64,000 nt of DNA from Rosa chinensis (lineage: Eukaryota > Streptophyta > Magnoliopsida > Rosales > Rosaceae). Within the stretch, counting starts at the first letter, position 1; every line of letters begins with the position of its first letter. This document shows positions 24,501 through 35,887 of this stretch, piece after piece. The notes under the pieces were generated by a model. It worked only from the letters and a program-made list of their open reading frames with translations. It did no database searches and was not told the origin of the DNA. A program made the translations under genes and the position numbers. The stretch lies in NCBI RefSeq assembly GCF_002994745.2, contig NC_037094.1:23475001-23539000 (forward strand). The letters run 5' to 3'.

Positions 24501-24890
24501 TGTGCATGCATCAGATTTTTAAGAGAATAAATGTGGGAAAGTATGAAATCCTTTTTCTTTTAAATTGTTTATTTTTGTTCACTCACGCTAACGTTTTTCG
24601 TCTACTTTCCCCTAGGCCTTTCTGTTTCTAATGCCCAGTTTGCAGGCGTTATTAGTTGAGGCCGGGCGTACATGGTTCGAGGCATAGTTGATGAATAGCT
24701 TCTGCACTTCTTTATTTGGCTCTGATCTATTGTGGGTTAATGTTTTGGGTAGTCCACTTTAGGGGTGACTCGACCAGTTCTCGATAGAGTTATCTCTAAG
24801 GTGGACCCCGCAGGGCCACCTCGAATTTCAAGGTGAAACCCGGGGCGAGTCCTGTCAGCCGCTCTCTGCTAAACCCTAGGGTTTCTAGGA
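21548..24890 (-). mobile_element. GC-rich polyA-tailed retroposon, split by a solo LTR
   Basis: The T run at 21548-21563 is the polyA tail on the minus strand. The body is GC-rich and non-coding as far as I can tell. Its 5' end is probably the AAACCCTAGGGTTT stretch at 24873-24886, once the solo LTR at 22556-24857 is removed. The 3' end motif (minus strand: TGAACATTTATTTCA before the A run) resembles LINE tails elsewhere in the window. Confidence 0.45.
22556..24857. mobile_element. Solo LTR of a Gypsy-type retrotransposon
   Basis: 2302 bp beginning TGTAACGTCCCATATC and ending GAGTCCTGTCA, so TG...CA ends. It is flanked by a perfect 5-bp duplication, GCCGC (22551-22555 and 24858-24862). Inside there is no gag/pol, and a motif 'gcgaggttagtc / gcgaggctggtc / gtgaggctagtc' is repeated (about 24330-24450). 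A single LTR with its target duplication implies that the internal part was lost by recombination between LTRs. TGTAACGTCCC-type starts are common in plant Gypsy families, so the superfamily call is inference. Confidence 0.8.
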
Positions 24891-25031
24891 TTGTCCCAAC
24901 AAGTTGAAAGTTATATGTATAGTGTATCCACCATCCCCTTCAAGTAGTGATAACTTTGAATAGTACTTGCTACAAAATGAAAATAATATACCAAATCTGA
25001 ATATAAATAAAAGATGAAGTTCAATTTAGTT

Positions 25032-25600
25032 TTTTTTTTTTTGTTTTGAGGAGAAGACGTCAGAGTATATATTGAAGAAGTCAATTAGTTTGTACACAAA
25101 GTGGCTAAGAAGCAACTGATTTCTGTGGGGACAAACCCACTCCAATACATATCAAAATCAGAACCTAATGCAAAGCTAGCCATCATGTTGGCAACCTTAT
25201 TTGCAGTCCGACTAATATAGCTGAAATAAGAGCCATAAAGGCTCCCCAGCATAGTGAAAATATCTTCATAAACTCTACCCAACAAAGAAGTATTCACACC
25301 TTGTGAGTTAATGGTAGTCACAACGTGCTGACAATCAGACTCAAAGGCAATTGGAGCAAGACCAAATCTATCCACCAAGTTGCATGCAGCTCGGCAAGCC
25401 AAAACTTCAACAGTTGGCCGATTTGACACCCAGCGCACCTTAGAGCAAACACCGCCTACTATTGAGCCAGAACTATCTTTAAGCACAACCCCAATACCAC
25501 TAGAATGGCTTGAAGCATCATATACCCCAACACAATTAGCCTTAAGCCAACCTGGGGAATGTGGAGTCCACTGTAAATTCCCTCTCCCCACAACCCAGCG
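25032..25600 (-). mobile_element. 5'-truncated LINE with an open RNase H domain
   Basis: A 569-bp insert flanked by a perfect 17-bp target duplication TGAAGTTCAATTTAGTT (25015-25031 and 25601-25617), with the polyA tail as a T run at its left. The minus-strand frame 25591-25085 is uninterrupted. It reads WLKANCVGVYDASSHSSGIG, then VEVLACRAACNLVDRFG, FESDCQHVVTTINSQG and SRTANKVANMMASFAL, ending at TAA. This is the RVT_3-type RNase H at the end of LINE ORF2. The usual first catalytic Asp-Gly is replaced (NCVGVYDASS, where NxDGA is typical). The open frame and clean duplication indicate a fairly recent insertion. Confidence 0.9.
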
Positions 25601-25734
25601 TGAAGTTCAATTTAGTTAAGACACAAGGAAAAAGCAAAAGACTATAAAAGGATATTTTGAGAATTAGTTAAGTCGAGAAAATATAAATTGTTAAAATTTC
25701 TTTAATTATTATTTATTTTAAATTTTTATATATT

Positions 25735-25855
25735 ATTTCTTTTATGTATTTCATCAATTATTAATATCTTTTATGACATTTCTTTTATGTATTTCATCAA
25801 TTATTAATATCTTTTACGACATTTCTTTTATTTATTTAATCAATTATTACTTTAT
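25735..25855 (+). repeat. Three-unit 43-bp tandem repeat, AT-rich
   Basis: The unit ATTTCTTTTATGTATTTCAT... runs 25735-25777 and 25778-25820, with a decayed third copy to about 25855. The first two copies differ at one or two bases. It lies in an AT-rich non-coding stretch (25618-26170) with nothing else recognisable. Confidence 0.85.
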
Positions 25856-26174
25856 ATATTTACTGGGTCTTTAAAGATGTCTAGAATAATTATTATCTTA
25901 CGTATTTAGCGAGATTCTTAGTAATATACACTAGTTCATGATCTGAATTGGAGAAATTTATTATTTAATTGAGATTATTAATTTATCGAACATTCATTTA
26001 TCAAGCTTTTACTATATTTAACTCTTCTTTTTCTTTTAGATTAATTACTAACAGTAGAATTTTATTTACACGTTACTAAATACTAAATACACCCTGATCA
26101 AGATAAAATAGAGTGCCAAAAACACATCCGGGTAAAAACCATTCAATAACAACTATGTAGCAGCAAAAAATATA

Positions 26175-27370
26175 GGCAAAATATGAGTCTCTTTCATCGA
26201 GCTTTTCTTATTGAAACCCTAGCGGTGCCGACGTCCACCCTTGCAGCCGAGCATGATGACGGCGGTCATCCCCGCCCTCATGTAAAGCGCCAGGCGCATC
26301 CCGGTGCTGGTCTTCTCTCTATGGCTTCGCTAGGGCTGTTTCTCCAAATCTTGACTTCGATTGAGATCGAAGCTTTCCAAACTGTTGCTGCTGATTTGCT
26401 GGTGGAGGAGACATGGATTCCTCCTGTTGTGCGTCTGCCCTGTTGGTAGGCGATGGTGAAGTGGCCTATATGCGGTTCCGGGGTGGTCGGCTTACGACAA
26501 GGCTGTTGGCAGCGTCTGTGAAGGCAGGGTGACTGCAATGGGGGTGCTAGTGACGCAGAGGAGTGACAACGGTGTTTGTGATTGTGATGGGGATTTTCCT
26601 TGGTTAAGCCTTGGAGAAGGCCCTCCGTTCATTGTTCATCTAGATGACGACGGAGAAGGACCAATTCTGTGGGACAGCAGAACGGGAATCAATGGGGAAG
26701 ATCATTTATGGACCTCCCATTGTTCAGAGATGGCGGCACCGGCATGGTGGCCTGTGAGTGGGTTAAGGCTGGTTGGAAGTCTATTGGGTAGGCCGAAGTT
26801 GGTATCTCAGGTGGAGGCGCGACTGCTTTGGTGGCTGACTGAGGTGCAGCTAGGGTTTTCTCTAGATGGGTCTCTTGGGCTGTTAGTTGGGCTTGGAGTG
26901 TGGCTGCTAATTTTTGGGCTTGACCTGGGCCTGGAACAAGGTTGTTTGGTCTTGGTCTCAAGTTCTAGGCAATTTTGAGATAAGTCATCTGCAAAGAAGC
27001 TCAGGCCTCTTAGGAAGGATGAGAAATTGGTGAATGGATTACCGGAATTCACCGTGGTGGAGGCAGTTCATGGTTCCAACCCATCACTGGGTAAGGAACC
27101 AATAGTTGTTTGATAGGTTGATCCTAGTTACTATTGTCTGTGCTGGTAGAGATACCTCTATGAGTCTTGTGGAAGTACTTGGTTTTGACGTACCACAATT
27201 GCGTGCTCGGCGTGTGAGACTAAGTAGAATGGATTGCCTGCAAGGCGAGGTGTTTGTATGTAGCATAGACTACTCAGAGCATAAATGTTTTATTGGAGTA
27301 GTCTTCTGTACTATTTCTTAATCTATGAACGGAGCATACTATTGGTATGTCTCAAATTTGATCCAAAAAA
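26175..27370 (+). mobile_element. GC-rich polyA-tailed retroposon, sense
   Basis: It starts near 26175 in gene-like GC-rich sequence with AAACCCTAGCGG (26214-26225). It ends in 'ggtatgtctcaaatttgatcc' plus an A run at 27363-27371. Plus-strand frames 26183-26449 and 26529-26978 are open but show no domain, and the minus strand is equally open. It is structurally like the element at 51359-52838. A target duplication could not be fixed with confidence. Confidence 0.45.
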
Positions 27371-27429
27371 AAATACACCCCAATAAAAAATAAAAAAATA
27401 ACTAAATACACATCTTCTACAACACCTAT

Positions 27430-28975
27430 GAAAGGGAAACCACGTGTCTGTTGTGTCAAAATGTACCAAAATCGACATGTATTAGCGAATTGTCTAGTTG
27501 CAAGGGAAGTACTCTGGTCCGTTTCACTTAAGTTAGCAGTTCCTCTGACTCCTATCTTCATATTCCAGGAATGGATGCTTGAATGTGTGAACAGACTAAC
27601 TTTTCAATAGTTCGAAGTTTTCATGATGTTTTTATGAGCTTTGTGGAAGAACCGGAATGACAAATTGTGGGAAGATAAGCCAAAGTTGCCGGCTGATATT
27701 GCTATTATCACTTTGGGGTGGTATATGAATATAGGCTGGTTCATACATCCCCGGTGCAGCAGCATACTGTGGAGTATAAGTGGAGTTGTCCTTAGGAAAA
27801 TTACTTAAAGTATAATATCGATGGCAGTTTTCTAGCAGGTAGTTCACAAGGTGGTTTGGGTTGTGTTGTACAAGACCTCACGGAGTGTTTCAGGCAGCCA
27901 CGGTGAGACCTACTAGCCCAGCTATATCAGCGCTGCATGTTGAGTTGCAGGCCTTGCAGATGGCCATTCAATTTGCTATATCCATGCTATTGGAAAAAAA
28001 AAAAAAAAACGGAGATGGATGATTCTTCGAATGAATGAGAACTTATTAGGTTGAGGCATGTAGTCACTGCCCTTAAGAGTAGATCCGCCCCTCGAAGACT
28101 AAGTCTTGGTGTATCAGGTTAAGGCGCCCTACCCTCCAGGATACAACAACCTTAATCCTCGTATGTGTACACTCACAATACTTGGATTGGTAGAACAGCT
28201 TTGAGACTTTCCTTTGGTAGAACAGAGAACAGAGAAAAGAGACTCACAGAGACATGAAATAGAGATAGCTATGTTGGGTTTTGCCTGTATAGATGAGCTC
28301 GTCATGGAGGATATAAATAGTAGTGCATGAGAGGAAATTAATCATGGAACAATTAAGCTTTGTAACTGACACGATTCAAACACCCCAACGCATGCAGACA
28401 AAATATAGGGCCAAATCATGCAATTAAAAATAATAGAGCAGTTGAGTTTTGAATTCCACTTGAACTGTCCAATTGAAATAATTGCATGCTTGAATTCAAA
28501 TGATCATAGAACAGACCACTATTATCATTAACTCATGTAAGTGAAAATCTATGGCAATCAATAATTATTTTAATTCTGGCATGAAAGAAACGGATATGTA
28601 AAAACTGAATTCAATTGGATTGGAATACTAACAGCAAGTATTTTGAAATACCAAAATTCTAACACATGCAGCACGAATTTGTTTGCTTTGAAAGTGATTG
28701 TTTGCAATTGGTGCAAGCAATAACTGGCCCAGGAAGAGGATGACTCCATATTGGGAAACCATCCGATGTTCAATTCCTACTACAGCAACACCCCCACTTC
28801 TTTTTATCTCATGTTAATCAGCAAGCTAATAGTGTAGTTCATCAACTTGCTTGTACGGCTTTAGTTTCAAAAACTTCTCACTCTTGGTATCTGTATGCTC
28901 CCGACTTTATTAGGGACGCCCTCTTGAGCGATATTCATCGCTAGTTTAATGAAATTATTCTTCAAAAAAAAAAAA
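27430..28975 (+). mobile_element. 5'-truncated LINE (zinc-knuckle end and RNase H), with an internal insert
   Basis: Plus-strand frames give LAVPLTPIFIFQEWMLECVN and ALWKNRNDKLWEDKPKLPAD, then the RNase H part KYNIDGSFLAGSSQGGLGCV. After an unrelated insert (about 27994-28670) come HEFVCFESDCLQLVQAITGP, ANSVVHQLACTALVS and SDIHR, then TTTAATGAAATTATTCTTC and polyA (28964-28977). Possible short flanks AACACCTAT occur at 27423-27431 and 28977-28985. Several stops and frameshifts show it is inactive. The DG and ESD catalytic motifs of RNase H are still visible. Confidence 0.8.
27994..28670. mobile_element. Unidentified ~670-bp insert inside the LINE RNase H region
   Basis: It interrupts the RNase H frame between ...ISMLLE and HEFVCF... 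It starts with an A run (27994-28009) and contains a TATAAAT element (28313-28319). It encodes nothing recognisable. I could not find a target duplication, so it might also be a rearrangement. Confidence 0.4.
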
Positions 28976-29880
28976 AACACCTATTAACTTTTTTATTTTA
29001 ACATTTTACTAGAAACACAATTTCAAACTTCCTAAACTATTCTCATTCACAATAAAAAATACATATTCACTAAATACACTTTTTTTTTTTTTTAAATATA
29101 TGAGCATAAGCTAGGAGTTAGAACGATTAAGATCACTATATATGAAGAGGCGAGCATCTTCCTAATCAAGATCATTCAGTTTCATCTTCACCTCCATTGA
29201 TCTAAAGTTGCCTAGCTATTGTCTCTGCTCTTGATTTCTTTTTAAAGTAGAGATTCGAATGCAGATCTTGGCAAGGCAAGGGGGATACAAAACCAACCAC
29301 ACTGCATGCGCTATTAGTACGAGAAAATATGTAATTGCACAAATAGTTTACCAAGAAGACTTCGGGAGGCTTCGATCTAATCATGTCTTTCTCAAAAGGA
29401 ATCCAATAAATGTAAAAGCAAAAGAAAAGAGGACTCGACCACTGGCGAAGTTGACAAACCCGAGCCAATCTTGATCTCCAGCAGCCCAAGTGCTACTCGA
29501 CCAAGTAATAATGGGTCTTTCTGTTGTCGGCACACCGCTGCAACTAAAGCAGGCCACCAACAGGCGGTACTTTCCAGATCCCCAAAGCCGCAACAAGCAT
29601 TCTAGTTCATTTCCAGTGAACCCGTACCACCACCATCCCTGTACATCTGTTGTAGCATCAAGTCACCAAAACCGACCCACCAATCTCCATTGAATTCCAA
29701 CACCAGATCAGCCACCGGGCAGACCACATCTTGTCCACCAGTGACAGCAAAGAGTGTTAGTAGGGAGAAACGCAGAAGAGTCCATAGATGGAGAGGGTGC
29801 AAAGATACAATACTCTGTTACGGGGTCGGCGTTCTTCAAAACCCTAGCAGAGTTGGGTCTCTGAAAAACGTAAGATAGAA
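28976..29880 (-). mobile_element. Probable polyA-tailed retroposon, antisense
   Basis: A T run at 29081-29095 is followed by AT-rich and then GC-rich sequence. The far end (29830-29860) reads CTAGGGTTTTG on the minus strand, like the 5' starts of the other elements. Minus-strand frames 29602-29802 and 29381-29596 are open without a known domain. Confidence 0.35.
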
Positions 29881-29933
29881 GAACGAAATACAGTGAGATT
29901 GATACTGCAGTTTTTTTCTTTCATTCACCAAGT

Positions 29934-30534
29934 AACGATAAATTTTTCTGTGTTTCACCGAATAAGGGATCCAATCTATATACACACAATATATAATAAG
30001 AATACTTGCTAACCATTCTCAGGTGACAACTGGTTCAAATATCTTGTGAGAATCAAACATCCCACCAAAACTTGCATAAAATTGACAATACTAAAACTAA
30101 CACCTCCTTGACATACTAAACGGTACTCTGAAACTAATGTTGTAGATTCTAACTAAGACCTCCATAACATACAAAACAGTACCAAAAATGTAAAATCAAT
30201 GAATAGAAAGTCCCACAACCCCAATGTTGGATTTAACGATAAATTTTTCTGTGTTTCACCGAATAAGGGATCCAATCTATATACACACAATATATAATAA
30301 GAATACTTGCTAACCATTCTCAGGTGACAACTGGTTCAAATATCTTGTGAGAATTAAACATCCCACCAAAACTTGCATAAAATTGACAATACTAAAACTA
30401 ACACCTCCTTGACATACTAAACGGTACTCTGAAACTAATGTTGTAGATTCTAACTAAGACCTCCATAACATACAAAACAGTACCAAAAATGCAAAATCAA
30501 TGAATAGAAAGTCCCACAACCCCAATGTTGGATT
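29934..30534 (+). repeat. Near-perfect 301-bp tandem duplication
   Basis: Unit 29934-30234 (starting AACGATAAATTTTTCTGTG) is repeated at 30235-30534 with only about two differences (GAATCAAAC/GAATTAAAC and AAATGTAAAATC/AAATGCAAAATC). It does not encode anything I recognise. The near identity means either a very recent event or an assembly artefact. Confidence 0.95.
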
Positions 30535-30567
30535 GAAGGATTAAAACTGACCAGATCCCATCTGCTC

Positions 30568-30712
30568 TCAAACACGGCTGAGAACCCGAGAAAGTCAAAA
30601 CTTGGGAGATAAGTTCATCGCCATGATGATTAGGGGAATGACTCTGTGGACACCGAAACCTTCACCTTCTTCACGGCCCGCGAGCTCCACTCCTTCCGCA
30701 GAGCTGTTATTA
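30568..30712 (-). pseudogene. TOM7-like pseudogene (mitochondrial outer-membrane import subunit)
   Basis: The minus strand reads ALRKEWSSRAVKKVKV and then, after a frameshift, VIPLIIMAMNLSPKF, a stop, and LSRVLSRV. Plant TOM7 has W(S/T)[39 protein letters not shown], a single tail-anchor helix in the TOM complex, and the order here is the same. A frameshift and an internal stop mean it is dead. Its counterpart at 49177-49404 is better preserved. It sits 0.4 kb downstream of the kelch-like gene in the same orientation, as in the second copy of the block. Confidence 0.7.
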
Positions 30713-31089
30713 CTCCTCAACACCTTTGGACCCGTCCAGGAGTCCAAAATTCAGGTAAGGGTCAGGACTGTGCTACACATTACAACTTGCTCCTCTAGAT
30801 TTTAGTGTGGCAGAGAAAGGCCTCTTTTTTTTATATTTTAATTTTTATTATTATTCTTTTAAATAATACATCTAAAACAGTTTATCATGACTGAGAGGTG
30901 AGGATAGTAACTAACAATGATTGTTTCTTCTTGTTTTGGCTGCTCAATGATTGTTTCATTAAATCAACTTCTTTATGTTCAATGTCTTCACATTCTCGGA
31001 GTCAAAGATAAAACCAGAACCAGAATTCATATAAAAGTGACTTTTCAAAAAATTATTTAAAGAGGAAATGACCAGAAAAGGTGATGAAC

Positions 31090-32171
31090 TTACTGCGTGA
31101 AGCAGAAGCTAACAAGGAAACCACTAAAGCCCTCAATATCCACATCACGAACTGCTGAATGTAAGATCTTGATATTGTTTCCCTCCTCAATTCGAAATGT
31201 GGTGATAGAAAGAGGTTGCCGATCATTGCCTTTGTATGTGAAACCACTCTGGACAAGACAAAATTCCAGGCCACCCAAATGAGCCAAGTATTGTGATCTC
31301 CTTGAAGGATTCGGTGGGAACTTAATCTCCATGCCTGACAACAGCGATGGCTTGCCAAGAGAAAAGGCAGCATGACCTTCATCAGTTTGATCCGTTATGA
31401 TAGAGAATGCTATAACCTCCCCAGGTTGCAAGGATAAGGCATACATAGTATTGCCTACAACCAAGGCCTTTCCACTCCAACAAAAGTCCTCAACTTTGAC
31501 TGGCTCCCAATAATCTCTATTTTCATGATAAGCCATCACTGCCGGTTGCCTGTGGCCATATATAGAAAACAAAATGGACCCATCATAAACGGCGTGACCG
31601 GTTATCTTTGTTGTGGCCCAATCCTTAGAATACGGAAAAGGCTTCAGTGATTCCCAAGAGTCATTGATCGGATCATAGCGCTCGAAAGAATCTTCTGGTT
31701 CACATGGGAAGCAAAATGGATCTAAAAGAAAATAAATTTTCTCGTACGCATGTATAACAGTTCCAGATGACTTAGATGCTTTGGGAGGGCTGAACTTAAC
31801 GAGTGCCCTAGTCTTAATGTCCAAAATGTATCCATTCAAAGAGTCAGGCTTCTTAGGAGTGGTGATCTCATCATCATCATTGCATGGACCAATGTCTGAA
31901 CCACTACTGAGCAATAGATATAACTTGTTGCATATGCAAACACCACCGAAGGTATAAAATTCAGGAATATTACTATCCTTTTCAAAGAAACGTGCTACAG
32001 GGTCAAGTAGTGGGGGCTGAGTTGCTCCACATCCACCCATGACTTGACCTCTTCGATCCAGTTTTACTTCAAATAATGCACCATAGAAGTCACCCTCAAA
32101 GGTAGTCACCAATACAAAAACAGATATTTCTTCTCCCTGCTTTGATGAAGACTCCCCCTTCATAGACATAA
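31090..32171 (-). CDS. Kelch/DUF1668-like plant protein, 359 aa
   Basis: One uninterrupted coding exon starts MSMKGESSSKQGEE at 32169 and stops TAA at 31090. Repeats of about 50 residues carry kelch-like signatures: GGVCICNKLYLLLS, HAYEKIYFLLD, FERYDPINDSWESLKPFPY, GHAVYDGSILFSIYG, YWEPVKVEDFCWSGKALVVGN, and AHLGGLEFCLVQSG near the end. Together they suggest a beta-propeller related to plant kelch/DUF1668 proteins. No F-box is present at the N-terminus and no signal peptide is seen; the role is unknown (possibly protein binding). A splice acceptor (TTTTCAG) lies two bases before the ATG and matches a donor at 34096-34097, giving a long intron in the 5' untranslated region. The C-terminal 80 residues are duplicated as a pseudogene at 49740-49979. 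Confidence 0.8.
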
Positions 32172-34220
32172 CTGAAAATAGATGGTAAAAGTGAAACTAG
32201 TGTCTTTGACTCTGGCAGATAATGCAGCATGGATGAAAGCATACCATCTGCTTTAGTGAGACAGGAATACAGAATGCATATTCTAAATCTTACACATTTT
32301 CCTATGTCTTATTACAAACAAGCTAGTCAAAGTGAACCAGTAATCATTATCACATTAGCAGAGAATAAAGCAATGACGAAGCCATACAATATAATTATAT
32401 AATGTAGTAAACACAGGAATGCAGAATGCAAAATCTTATCCATTTTCCCAAGTCTTCTTATAAAACATATTGATCAAAGTGATTCAGCAAATCATCACCA
32501 CTACAATAGTATTTGACAATTATCATAGAGAACTCAATCCATAGAATAAATCATCAGATTTTAACCCAAAAAAATATTGTACTGTTTTAGGTAGAATATG
32601 GTTACACACTAGGAAATAGAAGGGAGATACTTCACATAATTGCAATAAATACAAAAACAAGATGCACAGCAAAAAAGATAGCATTGAAGAAGTAAGAGAA
32701 AATGCAGAAGTGCTATATAACTACTGTTTGCAATAGCAAGATTTTCACTAGTGAAAACTTCAGTAGGTATATAATGCCTCAACAGTAACCGATGTTTAAA
32801 GAAATTTATATGTAGCTTGATGTAGGACAACCTAGGGGTATCTGTGTTTAAGTACTTAAGAGGATGGATTTTAGAGTGGGCTACAGTGTTTTTTTTGGGG
32901 GGGGGAGGGGAAGGAGATTGTGGTTAGGAGTCTGGGATTGAAGGGAAAAGAAAGGAGCAATCTGGAATCACACACAACAAGACTTGTCACGAACCACTCG
33001 ACAGGAAATTGTTTATAACAAAACAAACTCAATCTCATTCACTCTGATTTGAACAAATACATAGTAGCCCTTATATGGAGCCTGAGAAGACACTAGAACA
33101 GACCAAGCATCAAATGACGCTCATTAAAAACTTCAAAGGACCCCTAAAAGTCTGATTATTAATATTTGACAGCCAATCCCTTAGGTAAACTAAACTTGAC
33201 CCAATTCAAAGAACATGAAACCTACACGAAACATCTAGAAGACAAGTGAAACACTTGAACAACTAGAAGACTCCAGCAATCCAAAGGAAGGAAGACTGTT
33301 CTACTTTCCTGTATCTTCATCACTTTCATCCATTATCAACATGTCCATAAGTCAGCCTCTGTTCTCTATTAACTCCACCTCTGTTATCTATTATTATAGA
33401 TGGATGTATCATAAATCACAAAGAGGACATCCTGCTGTCTCAGAGAAAGTTTAGGATACTAATAGGTAGTTGGGGTTAATATTATTGACCAACAGTGTGA
33501 TATGACCCAGAATAATAGCCTGCATAGATTCCATTAATTGCAGCTTGAGAATGGTTTGGGGGCTCAACGTAGCTAAATCTCATTGTGTGTATGGATATGG
33601 ATATGAGAAAGAACAGATATGCTCCACAGAGATGCAATACAATCTCATAGTGTGCTGCAAAAAATAAACCGCAGAAGAACCAACAAACAACTGGCACAAG
33701 TGAAAAATTCGGCAGCAATACAAAATCCTTAACACTGTGGTGCAAGAAAACACCTTTAACAATAACCAACATTCTGTACTGTACCAGGATTTTCGTTTCT
33801 GATTATATTTCTCTATTTTCCGTGATTAAAAACATATTTAAACTCACCAGCTCTGCTGTGAATATGAGAAGGAAAAGGAAATTGTTAGTCTCAACTAGGC
33901 CACTGTCCCGACAAACAAAAATATCTCATATTTCATATAATTCAAAACCAGAACACCGTCTCTTCCATGATAATAAGTAGCATACACAGAGTTTATAAAA
34001 GCCCATAACCTTTTTTCTGATTCTAGAACCAGAAAGCATAAGCATAATCAGATTTCATACACAAATAAAACACGTAAAACCAAAACCCTTGGCTGACCTG
34101 AGTCAAACGCGGCGAAAGATGAGGATCCCTGGCTAGGATTTGGGACTGTAGCCGCACAGGGGAGAGAGTACCCTAGCTTCCCCCCGTTAGTCGTAAGAGA
34201 GAGGGGCTTTTATTATAAAG
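32172..34220 (-). promoter_or_regulatory. 5' UTR intron, leader exon and core promoter of the kelch-like gene
   Basis: On the minus strand, a TATA-like element TTTATAATAAAAG (about 34207-34219) is followed by a C/T-rich leader ending in a GT donor at 34096-34097 (exon 34098 to about 34190). The intron (32172-34097, 1.9 kb) ends at TTTTCAG just before the start codon. The intron has several short open frames (for example 33482-33772) without support as exons. The model rests on matching splice signals and positions only. Confidence 0.5.
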
Positions 34221-35250
34221 TAGAACTAGGGCTGAGCAGCACGGGCCGGGCCCAACTACATACCCTCCAATTTCCACAATCTGATCGAGAGGCAGATTTA
34301 TTGGGTTCAGAGCCTGGCGATCTCCGTTGAAATCCTTGATCGATTTCGTAAGATCCTGCCTGATCTGATTTTATGTTTACAAGTATTGAGACGAGAGAGT
34401 GATTGAGTAGAAGTGGGTTTGCTTTGCTTCCATTGAAAGTAAGAGAGAATATGATGAGGGACAAGGATACTCTTGGTAAAATTGGCGTGCCGTAGTGCAT
34501 TTTTCCTGTGCTGAGAGCAGGCCGTTAGAGCTCCTTTTAGTTTTCGTTTTGCAGAATGGCCCCTATAAGCGCGAGTCCAGCCATGCCTCCAAAAGTCTTC
34601 GAGTCGTTGGACCTCTTAAAGCCTTAAGCATGCCTCCTAAAAGGATTTCTCTTTCGAAGCAGCTTAAGCTTACGTGTTACAGTGATATGGTCAGTGACAT
34701 GCAATGTAATCTTGCCAGTGACATGGATATAACAGTGACTTAGCTAATGACTTGGTAGATAACATGTGATAGACAGTGAGTGACTTGGTCAGTGACTTTC
34801 ACGTACGGAATGGATATGATCTAAATAAAAGTAAATAAAAGCGAATGGTTCATCCTATTATAAGTTGATTTCTTATAAATACATAATGTAAAATCAGTCT
34901 TAAACTAGAGAATAGAAGGTGTGTGAGATTACCTGTCCTTAATGAGTAATAGTGGAAGAAAAATGAATCTTTCAAAGGTAATTTTTTCTGTATTTTAACT
35001 TAATGCACCTAGAAGTTTAGAGGCGTTGAAATGCATGTCAAATTACAATATATATGCACACACTTATAACCATATTCATGATCAAGCTAAGAGCAACAAT
35101 GAAACCAACCAAGGAAAAGACAGTCCATTTAAGATACCAAAATAAAACTAAACCTAGTATAGTATATGCTTGAGCAGAGAGCTATATGCAATTGAATGTT
35201 CAAGGTACCAAAGAAGATTAAAGATAAGTTAACTGTTTTTTATTTTATTT
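34221..35250. other. Intergenic; nothing recognised
   Basis: The segment 34226-34252 (TAGGGCTGAGCAGCACGGGCC) resembles a hAT terminus but has no partner. The phrase 'cagtgactt/cagtgacatg' is repeated loosely at 34680-34800. There is no supported coding region. Confidence 0.35.
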
Positions 35251-35830
35251 ATTTTTTTTGGTAATGAGGAATTCATTAAGCCGCCCTCAAAGCAAGCCCA
35301 AAGAGCTGAAAATAGAACCAGAGATAAGTCCGATGGACAAGCCCAAACGAACTAATAATAAAAAGAAAAATTAATTTTCAATTGTGCTCAAATAAAGAGC
35401 CAGTATAAGGAAATTAAACCTTAAAAAACTAAATGCTAAAACATAGGCTCAATAAGAGGCCCAATACAATACGAAAACCCCTACGCTGTCAACTGCAAGA
35501 TGTCGTCGATATACCACCAGAAGTAGAAAAGCATGGATTACCGTACTGATTGTCCGATGCCAATTGAATCCCAAAAAACTATATGAAACCCCAACATCCA
35601 AGGGGAGAAGATCCCTCAAAACAACATCATTCCCTCTACCATAGAGACACATCTCAAGAAAGAACCATGGTTGTCGAGATGGAACCAAGAACCAGAGCGT
35701 AGAACAAGAACACGAATAAGAACAACGGAGAATGGGGAGGGTGAAAAACCCATGCATGAGCACCCATACTCGCCTCAGTAAATGACTTGCACTTTATAAT
35801 CGCAGCCATACGAATCCTCTTGGAGCTTTA
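35251..35830 (-). mobile_element. Short polyA-tailed retroposon, antisense
   Basis: The minus strand ends 'GGCTTAATGAATTCCTCATTACC' followed by an A run (T run at about 35236-35261 on the plus strand), the same TAATGAA-type 3' end as the LINEs in this window. The body reads open on the minus strand (35449-35763) but without a known domain. Confidence 0.4.
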
Positions 35831-35887
35831 AGGTAGAGAGAGATAACCTATTATGGGGTTGAATGATCTTAGATCTGGAAACATAGT

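Noticed and set aside
26183..26978. Two plus-strand open frames that could be taken for one gene
   Set aside because: No domain, equally open minus strand, and the unit ends in a polyA tail typical of the retroposons here.
33482..33772. Hydrophobic 96-codon minus-strand frame
   Set aside because: Lies inside the inferred 5' UTR intron of the kelch-like gene, with no splice signals that join it to the coding exon and no domain.
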